A DNA stretch of 64,000 nucleotides from Novosphingobium sp. SG707 (GTDB lineage Bacteria > Pseudomonadota > Alphaproteobacteria > Sphingomonadales > Sphingomonadaceae), in contig NZ_JAAZQL010000004.1 in assembly GCF_012275515.1 (NCBI RefSeq), positions 248,001 to 312,000 of the forward strand, in the 5' to 3' direction. Under the pieces are notes generated by a model. That model was not told the DNA's origin, ran no database searches, and was given only the letters and a program-made list of their open reading frames with translations. Below are positions 37,923 to 45,711 of the stretch, piece by piece. Every line of letters begins with the position of its first letter. Position 1 is the stretch's first letter. The position numbers and the translations under genes were made by a program.

Positions 37923-39143
37923 ATGGGAAAATCCATTCTGTTCTTTGCCGATGGCACATGGCAGGGCGCCGACAGCGGCAACCGTTCCAATGTGCTGGCC
38001 CTGTTTCAGGCGCTGGCGGGCGAGAATACGCTGGGCGGAGCGCGTGATGATGAGCAGGAGAAGCTCTTTCCCGGTTCCGCCGAGACGCCGCCTTATGTCG
38101 CCAAATATATTCATGGGGTGGGCGATGGCGGCAATTGGTGGAGCAATCTGGTAGGCGGGGCCTTTGGCGCGGGGCTGATCTTTCGCGTGCTGCGCGGATA
38201 TACGTTCATCAGCCGCCAGTATCAGCCGGGCGACCGGATCTATCTGATCGGGTTCAGCCGGGGCGCCTATACGGTGCGCGCGCTGGGCGGGTTGATCGCG
38301 CGGATGGGATTGCTCGACTGGGCCGGGCTGGGGCTGGAAAATGTGGCCAACAATGCGCTGGGCCAGCGTTACGCCAGCGCGGCATGGCACAATTACATGG
38401 TGCTGCGAAAAGCCGAAGAGCCGCCCGCCGATCTGTTCGGCGCCTTGCAGATGATGATTGCCGAGGGCGACCAGCAGGCTCGCGATGCGCGCGAATTGAC
38501 CCCGCGCTTTATTCCCGATGTGACCATCGACACGATTGCCGTATGGGACACGGTGGGCGCGATGGGCATTCCCAAGCCGATCCTGATGAGCAAGGCGCGC
38601 CACGATTATCTGAAATTCATCGACAACAAGCTGAGCGACAAGGTTCGCCATGGCCTGCATGCCGTGGCCATTGACGAGCGGCGGCGCGATTTCACCCCCA
38701 CGCTCTGGGCGCCGCGCGACGGGGTGGTGCAATGCCTGTTTGCGGGCGCCCATGCCGATGTCGGGGGCGGCTATCCGGACCAGGGCGACAATGCCGCGCT
38801 TTCCACCATCGCGCTGCACTGGATGGCCGCGCAACTGGGCCTTGATGACGGCACGCGACCGGGCCTGCGCTTCACGCTGAACGCTTTGTCCGACCGCGCC
38901 CATCTGGGGCCAAGCCACCGGCCGTGGGATCTGCCCGCTTACTGGCTGCGCAAAAAGAATGACCGCGAATTGCCGTGCAAGGATCCGGTGATGGACTGCA
39001 GCCACCTGCCCTATGCCGATGCGGTCAAGATGCGTCTGGGGCAACAGGTCATTGTGATTTCCGACGGCTGGTTCGGGCGGCGCACCATCACCTATCAGCC
39101 CGCTCCGCTGACCGCCGGGGGCTATTTCAACGCCGCGCCATAA
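37923..39143 (+). CDS. DUF2235-domain alpha/beta hydrolase (Tle1-like)
   Basis: 406 aa from ATG 37923, chosen for the AGGGGGAA ribosome-binding site and the family start KSILFFADGTW. The nucleophile elbow is GFSRGAYTVR (GxSxG); the candidate acid and base are the Asp in AVWDTVGAMG and the His in GAHADVGGGYPD. This is the fold of type VI secretion phospholipase effectors of the Tle1 group. There is no VgrG, PAAR or immunity gene beside it and no signal peptide, so a stand-alone cytoplasmic esterase/lipase is equally possible. Core GC content; lies directly outside islet 3. Confidence 0.85.
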   Translation: MGKSILFFADGTWQGADSGNRSNVLALFQALAGENTLGGARDDEQEKLFPGSAETPPYVAKYIHGVGDGGNWWSNLVGGAFGAGLIFRVLRGYTFISRQYQPGDRIYLIGFSRGAYTVRALGGLIARMGLLDWAGLGLENVANNALGQRYASAAWHNYMVLRKAEEPPADLFGALQMMIAEGDQQARDARELTPRFIPDVTIDTIAVWDTVGAMGIPKPILMSKARHDYLKFIDNKLSDKVRHGLHAVAIDERRRDFTPTLWAPRDGVVQCLFAGAHADVGGGYPDQGDNAALSTIALHWMAAQLGLDDGTRPGLRFTLNALSDRAHLGPSHRPWDLPAYWLRKKNDRELPCKDPVMDCSHLPYADAVKMRLGQQVIVISDGWFGRRTITYQPAPLTAGGYFNAAP

Positions 39144-39212
39144 GGGCAATCCCGTGGGGCAAAATCCATCGGTTTTTAAGCATACTCTCCGATAGTTTGT
39201 TCAAACCGTCTT

Positions 39213-41036
39213 ATGTTTGCCTCGCTCTCTGCCCGCATTCTTTGCCTAGGCGCCCTTGTCGTTGCGGCGTTGGCCTCTTTTGCGGCCATTCTTGTCGATT
39301 CCGCGCAACAGGCGGGCGAAGCTGTGCAATGGGTCAACCATTCCTCGGCCGTGATCGAGCGAACGCAGATTGCGCTGAACCAGTTGCGTTCGGCCGAATC
39401 GGGCACGCGCGGCTACATCCTTACCCACGCGCCTTCTTTCGCCACCACCTTTGAAGAAGGCGTGAGCGGCGCCGACGAGAACATCGGGCGGGTCGTGACC
39501 ATGACCCATGACAATCCGCCCCAACATGACCGCGCGCAGGAACTGGCCAAGCTCATCAAGGAGCGCGGAGCCATGCTGCGGCAATCGGTCGATCAGGGGC
39601 GCCGGGGCGATTTCCGCATCGCCCAGTCCAAGATCGCGGGCGGTCAAGGGCGCGAATTGATGGATGCCATCTCGGTGCGCGCGCGCAGTTTTCTGGATAA
39701 TGAGCGCGCCCTTCAGGCCAACCGCACCGATGCGGTGAACGCGCGCCTGCAATGGTCGCAAGGGCTGGCGCTGGGGGGCGCGGGGCTGGTGGCCTTGCTG
39801 GTGGTGATCGGTTTCGTGCTGCTGATCCGGGGCATCGACCGCCCGCTGGCCGCCATGCTGCGGGTGATGACCGATCTGGGCCACGGCCGGCGTTCGGCGC
39901 GGATCGTCGAGGCCATGGGATCGCGCGAATTTTCCCACCTTGCCCAAAGCTATAATGAAATGGCCGACCGGCTGGAGCGCGCCGTGGCCGATCAGGTGTC
40001 GAGCGAGACGCAATTGCAGGAGGCCAATGCCGAATTGCAGCGCAATAGCCATACGCTGCGCCAGCGCGGCGAGGTGATCGAAATGCTGGGCGGGATGGCA
40101 CACCGGATGCAGGCGGCCCGCACCGATGACGAGTTGGCCCAGATCATCCGCGTTTTCGTGCCGCGTGTGCTGCCCGGCATTCCGGGCGCGCTCTATGCCC
40201 ACAACAATTCGCGCAACCTGTTGATCCCGATTGCCGGATGGGGCGGGATGGAGGCCGATCAGGAAGGCTTTGCCCCCGAACAATGCTGGGCGCTGCGCCG
40301 GGGCCAGAGCCACTTTCTGCGCGAGGTGGGCGCCGACATCGTGTGCAGCCATGCCAATCCGGACGAAATCTATCATTGCGAACCGCTGTTGGCGGGCGGC
40401 GAGGTGATCGGCGTCCTCTATCTGCATGGCACGGTCGAGCATGAAACGCGCTTTCGCCTGACGGTGCTGGCCGAAAACATCGCCTCGGCGCTGGTCAACC
40501 ATCGCCTGCAGCGCTCGCTTCGCGAACAGACGATCCGCGATCCGCTGACCGGCCTGTTCAACCGCCGCTATATGGAGGAGACGCTTACTCTGGAAATCGC
40601 CCGCGCCACCCGATCGGGCGTGCCGCTCAGCGTGGTCATGTGCGATATCGACCACTTCAAGCGGTTCAATGACGAATTCGGCCATGATGCGGGCGATGCG
40701 GTGCTGCAGGCCGTGGCCGGAGAATTGAAAAGACAGTTCCGCAGCGGCGATGTCATTTGCCGTTTCGGCGGCGAGGAATTCACCATCATCGCGCCGGGCA
40801 CCACCGCGCAGGTGCTGCAGGACCGTGTCGAACAGGTGCGCCACGCCGTGGGCGAAATCAACGTGCGCCAAAAGGGCCGGACGCTCGGCCTCATCAGCAT
40901 GTCCTTCGGCATCGCCAGCTGGACCTCGGGCATGGACGCCAATGGCGAGTCCCTGATCCAGGCCGCCGACATCGCGCTCTATCAGGCCAAGCGCGAGGGG
41001 CGGAACCGGGTGATCGTGAACGGAACGATGGGGTAA
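39213..41036 (+). CDS. Membrane-bound diguanylate cyclase (CHASE3-HAMP-GAF-GGDEF)
   Basis: 607 aa. Domain order: TM1 (~8-30), CHASE3-like periplasmic sensor (~30-185, with the typical RSAESGTRGYILT), TM2 (~185-210), HAMP (~210-265), coiled linker, GAF-like domain (~280-440), GGDEF domain (~445-600). The active site is GGEEF in CRFGGEEFTII, preceded at the right distance by an RxxD inhibitory site (RSGD), so it should make c-di-GMP under product feedback. The ATG at 39213 has only a weak ribosome-binding site. A long frame on the opposite strand is its shadow. Confidence 0.92.
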   Translation: MFASLSARILCLGALVVAALASFAAILVDSAQQAGEAVQWVNHSSAVIERTQIALNQLRSAESGTRGYILTHAPSFATTFEEGVSGADENIGRVVTMTHDNPPQHDRAQELAKLIKERGAMLRQSVDQGRRGDFRIAQSKIAGGQGRELMDAISVRARSFLDNERALQANRTDAVNARLQWSQGLALGGAGLVALLVVIGFVLLIRGIDRPLAAMLRVMTDLGHGRRSARIVEAMGSREFSHLAQSYNEMADRLERAVADQVSSETQLQEANAELQRNSHTLRQRGEVIEMLGGMAHRMQAARTDDELAQIIRVFVPRVLPGIPGALYAHNNSRNLLIPIAGWGGMEADQEGFAPEQCWALRRGQSHFLREVGADIVCSHANPDEIYHCEPLLAGGEVIGVLYLHGTVEHETRFRLTVLAENIASALVNHRLQRSLREQTIRDPLTGLFNRRYMEETLTLEIARATRSGVPLSVVMCDIDHFKRFNDEFGHDAGDAVLQAVAGELKRQFRSGDVICRFGGEEFTIIAPGTTAQVLQDRVEQVRHAVGEINVRQKGRTLGLISMSFGIASWTSGMDANGESLIQAADIALYQAKREGRNRVIVNGTMG

Positions 41037-41060
41037 TTCAGCGGCGTTGAAGGGGAGTCT

Positions 41061-41813
41061 GCCTCCGGCGGGCAAAGGGACTTGTCCTTTGCAATCCCCG
41101 CGTTGTCGGCGTGGCGCTATTGGGGGCGTTACGTGCCGGGGTGAGGCGGCGGGTTTTGAAGGCCGCTGCGCAGCGGGGCAAGGTCGGTTAAGTTAGGGGG
41201 AGCGGACGTTCACAACCAAGGGGAAAAGTGATAGCCCGTCGCCATGCCTATGACCGACGACATTTACTGGACCACAGACCATGAGGCATTTCTCAGCGTG
41301 CCGGGCGGGCCAGAGATTTTTGATTGGTTCGGTTTCACCCCTTCGTTTCACGATGCCACCCTCGAAAAATTAGAGCTGGCAACTGGTACAGCGTCAATTG
41401 TCCTAAAGGCGTTCCGAATGACCAAAGAGATCGATGCCAAAGGGCATTTCGTGCTGGATAAGCACGCTTTGGTAACCTTCCAACTATCGGGAGTAACCGG
41501 AATTCAACTGGAGGGCGAATCTGGCGTCATCATTTCAGATTTGGGTATACGCCGCCTGACAGACAAGCCGAGTGGATGGCATGACCGGGCGGGTCCAAAC
41601 GTAGGCGATTTTGAAGTGGCGTGGGAAAGCTGCTGGGGATTTGACGGAGCTTTATTCGCTCGCGAAGTCACCTTGGGAATTCAGCCGACCGAACCCTAAG
41701 AATATCCGCAATGTTGTCGTCTCCGGAAAGTCTCTATCCCTCCCGCAAAGCAACATAATGGCGATTGCCATCCCAAACTCCCTCTCCCTTTTGCCCGCCA
41801 AAGGCAAAACCAC
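41061..41813. mobile_element. Bracketed islet 4, one orphan gene; right arm decayed
   Basis: The left arm 41061-41101 (plus) has a tail close to type 2 (GCGTTGTCGGCGTGGCGC). The right end 41780-41813 is a decayed inverted arm (CCCTTTTGCCCGCCAAAGGC). Inside: left motif AGTTAGGGGGAGCGGACGTT (41191-41210), the gene 41244-41699 and right motif ATATCCGCAAT...CCGGAAAG (41702 on). The left 150 bp align with the left end of islet 5, including TTGAAGGCCGCT and GTCGGnTAAGTTAGGG. Confidence 0.6.
41244..41699 (+). CDS. Orphan protein resembling Imm50-type immunity proteins
   Basis: 151 aa (or 149 from the second ATG at 41250). FTPSFHDATLEKLELATGTASIVLKAFRM...FQLSGVTGIQLEGE resembles the beta-rich immunity/DUF fold that opens with a 'FHDAxLxxLxL' strand; the resemblance is from memory and tentative. 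Acidic, no signal or membrane segment. No toxin gene is adjacent. Bounded by the left and right cargo motifs of islet 4, with lower GC than neighbouring core genes. Confidence 0.6.
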   Translation: MPMTDDIYWTTDHEAFLSVPGGPEIFDWFGFTPSFHDATLEKLELATGTASIVLKAFRMTKEIDAKGHFVLDKHALVTFQLSGVTGIQLEGESGVIISDLGIRRLTDKPSGWHDRAGPNVGDFEVAWESCWGFDGALFAREVTLGIQPTEP

Positions 41814-41826
41814 CAGCCCCACACGC

Positions 41827-41855
41827 AAAAAGGGCGGCCCCATGGGAGCCGCCCT
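41827..41855 (-). terminator. Intrinsic terminator of rplJ-rplL
   Basis: Minus-strand stem GGGCGGC / GCCGCCC with loop TCCCATGGG, followed by TTTTTG. It starts about 40 bases after the rplL stop and separates it from islet 4, so rpoB/rpoC are not cotranscribed here. Confidence 0.88.
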
Positions 41856-41896
41856 CTCTGTTCGGTCGGAAGATCCGACCGGCGCATGTTGAAGTC

Positions 41897-42274
41897 TTAC
41901 TTGACTTCGACGGTGCCGCCGGCTTCCTCGATCTTCTTCTTGATGTCTTCGGCTTCAGCCTTCGACACGCCTTCCTTGATCGCCTTGGGAGCGCCTTCGA
42001 CCAGCGCCTTGGCTTCGGTCAGGCCCAGGTTGGTGATCGCGCGGACTTCCTTGATGACCTGGATCTTCTTGCCGCCGTCGCCGGTCAGGATGACGTCGAA
42101 TTCGGTCTTTTCTTCAACCGCAGCAGCAGCTTCGCCGCCAGCGGCAGGAGCAGCAACGGCAACAGCGGCAGCAGCCGACACGCCCCAGGCTTCTTCCAGA
42201 GCCTTGGCAAGGTCAGCGGCTTCGAGGACGGTCAGAGCCGACAGTTCTTCAACGAGCTTGGCGATATCAGCCAT
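41897..42274 (-). CDS. rplL: 50S ribosomal protein L7/L12
   Basis: 125 aa. The N-terminal dimerisation helices ([33 protein letters not shown]) are joined by the Ala-rich hinge to the factor-binding domain ([71 protein letters not shown]). It forms the stalk that recruits EF-Tu and EF-G. 111 bases downstream of rplJ. Confidence 0.98.
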   Translation of the reverse strand: MADIAKLVEELSALTVLEAADLAKALEEAWGVSAAAAVAVAAPAAGGEAAAAVEEKTEFDVILTGDGGKKIQVIKEVRAITNLGLTEAKALVEGAPKAIKEGVSKAEAEDIKKKIEEAGGTVEVK

Positions 42275-42385
42275 GATAATTACTCCAATGTTGTTTACCG
42301 GGCGGCGGAGGCGCCAAACCCGGAAAAATAGGGTTCAAAAGTCTTACCTGCACAGAGATGGACGGGCCGCGGCCCGGCGCAAATC

Positions 42386-42901
42386 TTACGCAGCGTCCTT
42401 GTCGGCATAGGCCTGGAACACGCGGGCCAGCTTGGCCGCCGGAGCGGTCGAGAGCTGAGCCAGCTTGGTGGCCGGGGCCTGAACAAGGCCGATAAGCTTG
42501 GCGCGCAGTTCGTCGAGCGAGGGCATCGAGGCCAGAGCCTTGACACCTTCAGCGTTCAGAACAACGTTGCCCAGCGACCCGCCGACGATCTCGATCTTGT
42601 CGGTCGTCTTGGCGAAGTCCACCACAGCCTTGGCAGCGGCAACCGGATCGACCGACCACGCAAGCGCGGTGGGGCCGGTCAGCAGGTCGCCGATACCTTC
42701 GTACGGGGTGTCCTGAGCAGCAAGCTTGGCAAGACGGTTCTTCGCAACCTTGTAGGTGGCGCCAGCTTCGCGGATCTTGCCGCGCAGCACAGTCGACTGT
42801 GCCACGGTGAGGCCGAGGTTGCGGGTGACAACCACCACGCCGACCTCGTTGAAGACCGCGTTGAGCTGGGCGACCGATTCGGCTTTCTGCGAACGATCCA
42901 T
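42386..42901 (-). CDS. rplJ: 50S ribosomal protein L10
   Basis: 171 aa. [61 protein letters not shown] is the rRNA-binding domain, and the C-terminal helix that carries L7/L12 dimers is present. Its leader (~280 bases) is where L10-L12 autoregulation would act. rplK and rplA, normally immediately upstream, are not here. Confidence 0.98.
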   Translation of the reverse strand: MDRSQKAESVAQLNAVFNEVGVVVVTRNLGLTVAQSTVLRGKIREAGATYKVAKNRLAKLAAQDTPYEGIGDLLTGPTALAWSVDPVAAAKAVVDFAKTTDKIEIVGGSLGNVVLNAEGVKALASMPSLDELRAKLIGLVQAPATKLAQLSTAPAAKLARVFQAYADKDAA

Positions 42902-43185
42902 GCCTTACTCCTTCACAAATGGCCCATCGGCAAAAGCCTCCGGGCCGGCTACTTTGTCCATGCAGGACGCGCCGAGGCGCATCCGCAGGGGCGGTTGGGT
43001 CCGTGACAAAGGGAAGGAGTTGCGACAGGCCGCCCCAAAGGAGCATGGCCGATAAGCCGCGATAGGGGCGAAAACGCCCATAATCTCTTTTCCCCGTCTA
43101 GGCTGGAAATTAAGTGGGGCCAATTCCCCACACCAACTGTCTCGGACGGAAAAGCCTGCGGGCGGGCCCGCTGACTTCCGGGGCG
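42902..43185 (-). other. Leader region of rplJ-rplL
   Basis: About 280 untranslated bases between the putative promoter and rplJ. It contains inverted segments such as GGGGAATTGGCCCC (near 43115-43130) and probably houses the L10-binding autoregulatory RNA known for this operon in other bacteria. The fold was not computed. No gene is supported. Confidence 0.45.
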
Positions 43186-43213
43186 CCATTAGCAGATGGA
43201 GAAGCGGAGTCAA
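43186..43213 (-). promoter_or_regulatory. Putative promoter of rplJ-rplL
   Basis: Minus strand: TTGACT (43213-43208), 16 bp, TAATGG (43191-43186), with GCGCC right after the -10 as at the other ribosomal promoters. Confidence 0.62.
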
Positions 43214-43308
43214 GCGCCCCTTTCCTAGCGAGTTGTTAACCATCGAGGCCGTAATCCTTGGCCCATCGGACGGGGACACCCCCCGCCCCGCGTATAAGGC
43301 CCGCCGCT

Positions 43309-43968
43309 TTGACCACGAACGCCGCCATTACCGCCCCCGATCAGGGTTCGCTCGACCGCGCCTTTGCCCGCGCCAATCCGCGCGTGCTGGACCGGATCGA
43401 ACAGGGGCTGATCCTTGTGCTGTGGCTGGCGCTGGTCAACCGGGTCGCCCATTCGCTCAACGGCTATGCGCCGCTGGCGCTGATTTCCGAAACGGCGGTC
43501 ATGGCCTTCACGCTGATCCGCCGCCCCACCGGCAACATCTCGCTGCGCCTGGGCGACTGGCTGCTGGCCATTGCCGCCACCGCCGCCCCGCTGATGATCC
43601 AGCCGGGGCTCGACATGTTTCCCAAGATCGCCCCCCTCGGCATCGCGCTGGTCCTGCTGGGCAACGTGGTGCAGGCGCTGGCCAAACTCTCGCTGCGCCG
43701 CAGCTTCGGCATCGCGCCCGCCAATCGCGGCGTCAAAAGCGACGGCCTCTACCGCTTCGTCCGCCACCCCATGTACGCAGGCTACCTCGCCGTCCACATC
43801 GGCATCATGATCCTCATGCCCAGCCTCCTCAACCTCACCCTCTACACCATCGGCTGGTGGGCCCAGATCCTGCGCCTGAAGGCCGAAGAAGCCCTCCTGT
43901 CCCAAGACCCCGCCTATCAGGCCTTCATGGGCAAGGTGCGCTATCGGCTGGTGCCGGGGGTGTTTTGA
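43309..43968 (+). CDS. Isoprenylcysteine carboxyl methyltransferase-like membrane protein
   Basis: 219 aa from TTG 43309 (TTNAAITAPDQGSLDRAF); a longer reading from TTG 43258 (236 aa) is possible and no ATG start exists. Four to five hydrophobic helices. The C-terminal family signature GLYRFVRHPMYAGYLAVHIGIMILMPS and RLKAEEALLSQDPAYQAFMGKVRYRLVPGVF match the ICMT/PEMT-like fold that binds SAM at the membrane. Bacterial members methylate lipids or unknown acceptors. Diverges from rplJ. Confidence 0.8.
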   Translation: MTTNAAITAPDQGSLDRAFARANPRVLDRIEQGLILVLWLALVNRVAHSLNGYAPLALISETAVMAFTLIRRPTGNISLRLGDWLLAIAATAAPLMIQPGLDMFPKIAPLGIALVLLGNVVQALAKLSLRRSFGIAPANRGVKSDGLYRFVRHPMYAGYLAVHIGIMILMPSLLNLTLYTIGWWAQILRLKAEEALLSQDPAYQAFMGKVRYRLVPGVF

Positions 43969-43990
43969 GAGGGGCGTGAGGGGGTTTGAT

Positions 43991-44035
43991 GCCTCCGGCG
44001 GGGGTGTTTTTGATGCCTCCGGCGGGCGTTTTTAT
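43991..44035 (+). repeat. Two tandem outer-end units preceding islet 5
   Basis: Units starting at 43991 (GCCTCCGGCGGGGGTGTTTT) and 44014 (GCCTCCGGCGGGCGTTTTTA) precede the full arm at 44036, at 22-23 bp spacing. Comparable to the stacked units at 29241-29309. Confidence 0.8.
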
Positions 44036-44227
44036 GCCTCCGGCGGGCAAAGGGACTTGTCCCTTTGCAATCCCGTTACTGTCTTTGTTGCGCCAGATCG
44101 GCGGCGTTGTGTTCAGCGCTATAGATCGGATTTGAAGGCCGCTACGCGGCGGGGGATGTCGGCTAAGTTAGGGCAGCGGACATGTTGCGTCATCGCTGAT
44201 AGACCGGAGTGTGGTGGCTAGCAGACG

Positions 44228-44671
44228 TTAATGCTCGCTTCTTGCCGGGGTGCCTACGCCGTCTAGGAATGCATTTATCCCTATACACGGCTCGCCCTGA
44301 AGCTCAGCAGCGCGAAACCACCTGAAAACATCTACTTTTTCCCAAAGCTGAGAAAAGCCGAGAACGTCATCATGACGATTATAGCCGCCATGGTCGATCC
44401 ATACGAACCACCTGTCGCCGCTATGTCCCGCAAGAACAAGGCGACGATTTGGCAGCCCCGGTTGAATAACGTCGTACGCTTGAAACGGTTTTCTCGGGTT
44501 GGCGACTTCACCGTCTTTCAGAATGTCCTTCTGAATTTCTTCCGGTAAATCTTCAATTCTACTTACAAATACGGTCGAATACTTTACGGAGCATTGCCGC
44601 TCATTTTCGTTTGATGTCAGAGATGTTCCTGTCATCATCAAGAGGAAGATCAGTTTCCCGAGTACAGGCAA
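44228..44671 (-). CDS. Secreted orphan protein of unknown function
   Basis: 147 aa from TTG 44671 (MPVLGKLIFLLMMTGTSLTS), selected because GGGAGGGA sits 5 bases upstream and a Sec signal results; a GTG six codons earlier has no ribosome-binding site. The mature part is acidic-neutral: CSVKYSTVFVSRIEDLPEEI, IQPGLPNRRLVLAGHSGDRW, FVWIDHGGYNRHDDV, and a second cysteine in GEPCIGINAF. No known domain. Lower GC than core genes. Confidence 0.6.
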   Translation of the reverse strand: MPVLGKLIFLLMMTGTSLTSNENERQCSVKYSTVFVSRIEDLPEEIQKDILKDGEVANPRKPFQAYDVIQPGLPNRRLVLAGHSGDRWFVWIDHGGYNRHDDVLGFSQLWEKVDVFRWFRAAELQGEPCIGINAFLDGVGTPARSEH

Positions 44672-44812
44672 TATTCCCTCCCGAATCACTTTTGATTACG
44701 ATAGACAAATGCACCGTCATCGTCAGGGCAAATTGTGGGCGGGAACCACCCGTCTCGTTATGGGTGGGAAGCGGTCATTGCCTTAAGCGCACTTATCGAG
44801 CATCCTAGTCAC

Positions 44813-45112
44813 ATGCGCACCAGCCATTATCGCTACACCCCCGTTCTTGGGACCGTGATCCTTTTGGCCGGACCTTTCCTGCTGTCCTATCCGTTTTTAG
44901 CTGCATGGAATCGCGCGGGAAACTATAGCAACCCATTCAGCGCTTGGCTTTATCCTGTGCTCCTGCTGTCACTCGTTGCCGGTTGCACCGGATTCATAAC
45001 GCTTCGTTTCCGAACCTCTATCAAGCTATTGATGTTGCTTCTCTACATTCCAACGGCAGTACTCGCGCTGCTCGTTTGGTCTTATACGTGGTGTAGCCTC
45101 TGCGATTTTTGA
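44813..45112 (+). CDS. Small polytopic membrane protein, orphan
   Basis: 99 aa from ATG 44813 (MRTSHYRYTPVLGTVILLAGPFLLSYPFL). Three predicted transmembrane segments: ~10-30, ~45-65 (YPVLLLSLVAGCTGFITL) and ~70-92 (LLMLLLYIPTAVLALLVW). C-terminal WCSLCDF has a CxxC. No ribosome-binding site is obvious. No family recognised; in islet 5. Confidence 0.5.
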   Translation: MRTSHYRYTPVLGTVILLAGPFLLSYPFLAAWNRAGNYSNPFSAWLYPVLLLSLVAGCTGFITLRFRTSIKLLMLLLYIPTAVLALLVWSYTWCSLCDF

Positions 45113-45181
45113 GTGCAGCGCGATGCCCGCAACTGGGCGCGAGCCGCCCTTCTCGTTATGGGTGGGAAGCTGCCGATCTTA

Positions 45182-45517
45182 TTAGGTGCGTTCACCCTCA
45201 TAAGCGGACCGCCCGTTCCAACGACGACCGATAAAGATAAGCACCATAGGTGTAATATAGAAAAACGCCGCAATTACTGCCCATAGCCCGATTCCCTCAG
45301 GCGTGCTTTGATCATTAAATGTAGGCCAGAGGGGAATTTCTAAAAAGAAGGCGCTAAACAAGCAGATCGGGACTGCCGTTGTCAGCCAGACAACAGCGAC
45401 CAGACGAAAAAGCCATATTTTAATCTGCGAAGGGCCATTGGTCACACCAGCAGTGTGTCCGCTCTTTGTATTACGGTCCAGTAATTTCTGCGGCGGCTTC
45501 TGGGCGAAAGCGGCCAT
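45182..45517 (-). CDS. Small two-helix membrane protein, orphan
   Basis: 111 aa from ATG 45517, or about 87 from GTG 45445 (TNGPSQIKIWLF). Two transmembrane segments (WLFRLVAVVWLTTAVPICLFSAFF and GLWAVIAAFFYITPMVLIFI) and a basic tail. The start of the longer reading lies beside the right cargo motif of islet 5, making the shorter start reasonable. Function unknown. Confidence 0.5.
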   Translation of the reverse strand: MAAFAQKPPQKLLDRNTKSGHTAGVTNGPSQIKIWLFRLVAVVWLTTAVPICLFSAFFLEIPLWPTFNDQSTPEGIGLWAVIAAFFYITPMVLIFIGRRWNGRSAYEGERT

Positions 45518-45711
45518 CTACGCGATGTCCGCAATAGTACCGTGACCGGAAAGCCCTTCCTTCCCGCGAAGCGGCATAAAAGCCATTCACCCCACACCCA
45601 AACGCAACACCGCCTTTCTGACGCAACCAAGACATTATCGGGATTGCAAAGGGCCCCCGCCCTTTGCCCGCCGGAGGCAAATCTTCAAATCTTCAAACCT
45701 TCTAAAAACCC

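Larger units (their letters stand above)
44036..45678. mobile_element. Bracketed islet 5, three small orphan genes
   Basis: The left arm 44036-44094 (plus) has tail TTACTGTCTTTGTTGCGCC (type 2). The right arm 45622-45678 is inverted, with tail GATAATGTCTTGGTTGCG (also type 2). Left cargo motif AGTTAGGGCAGCGGACAT (44166-44183) and right motif ATGTCCGCAAT...CCGGAAAG (45525 on) form an 8-bp perfect inverted pair around the cargo. Internal 20-bp repeats TCTCGTTATGGGTGGGAAGC at 44753 and 45151 separate the three genes, suggesting stepwise accretion. Confidence 0.65.

Noticed and set aside
39246..41075. 609-codon frame on the minus strand
   Set aside because: Antisense shadow of the diguanylate cyclase; no motif, His/Gly-rich composition typical of reverse reading of GC-rich genes.
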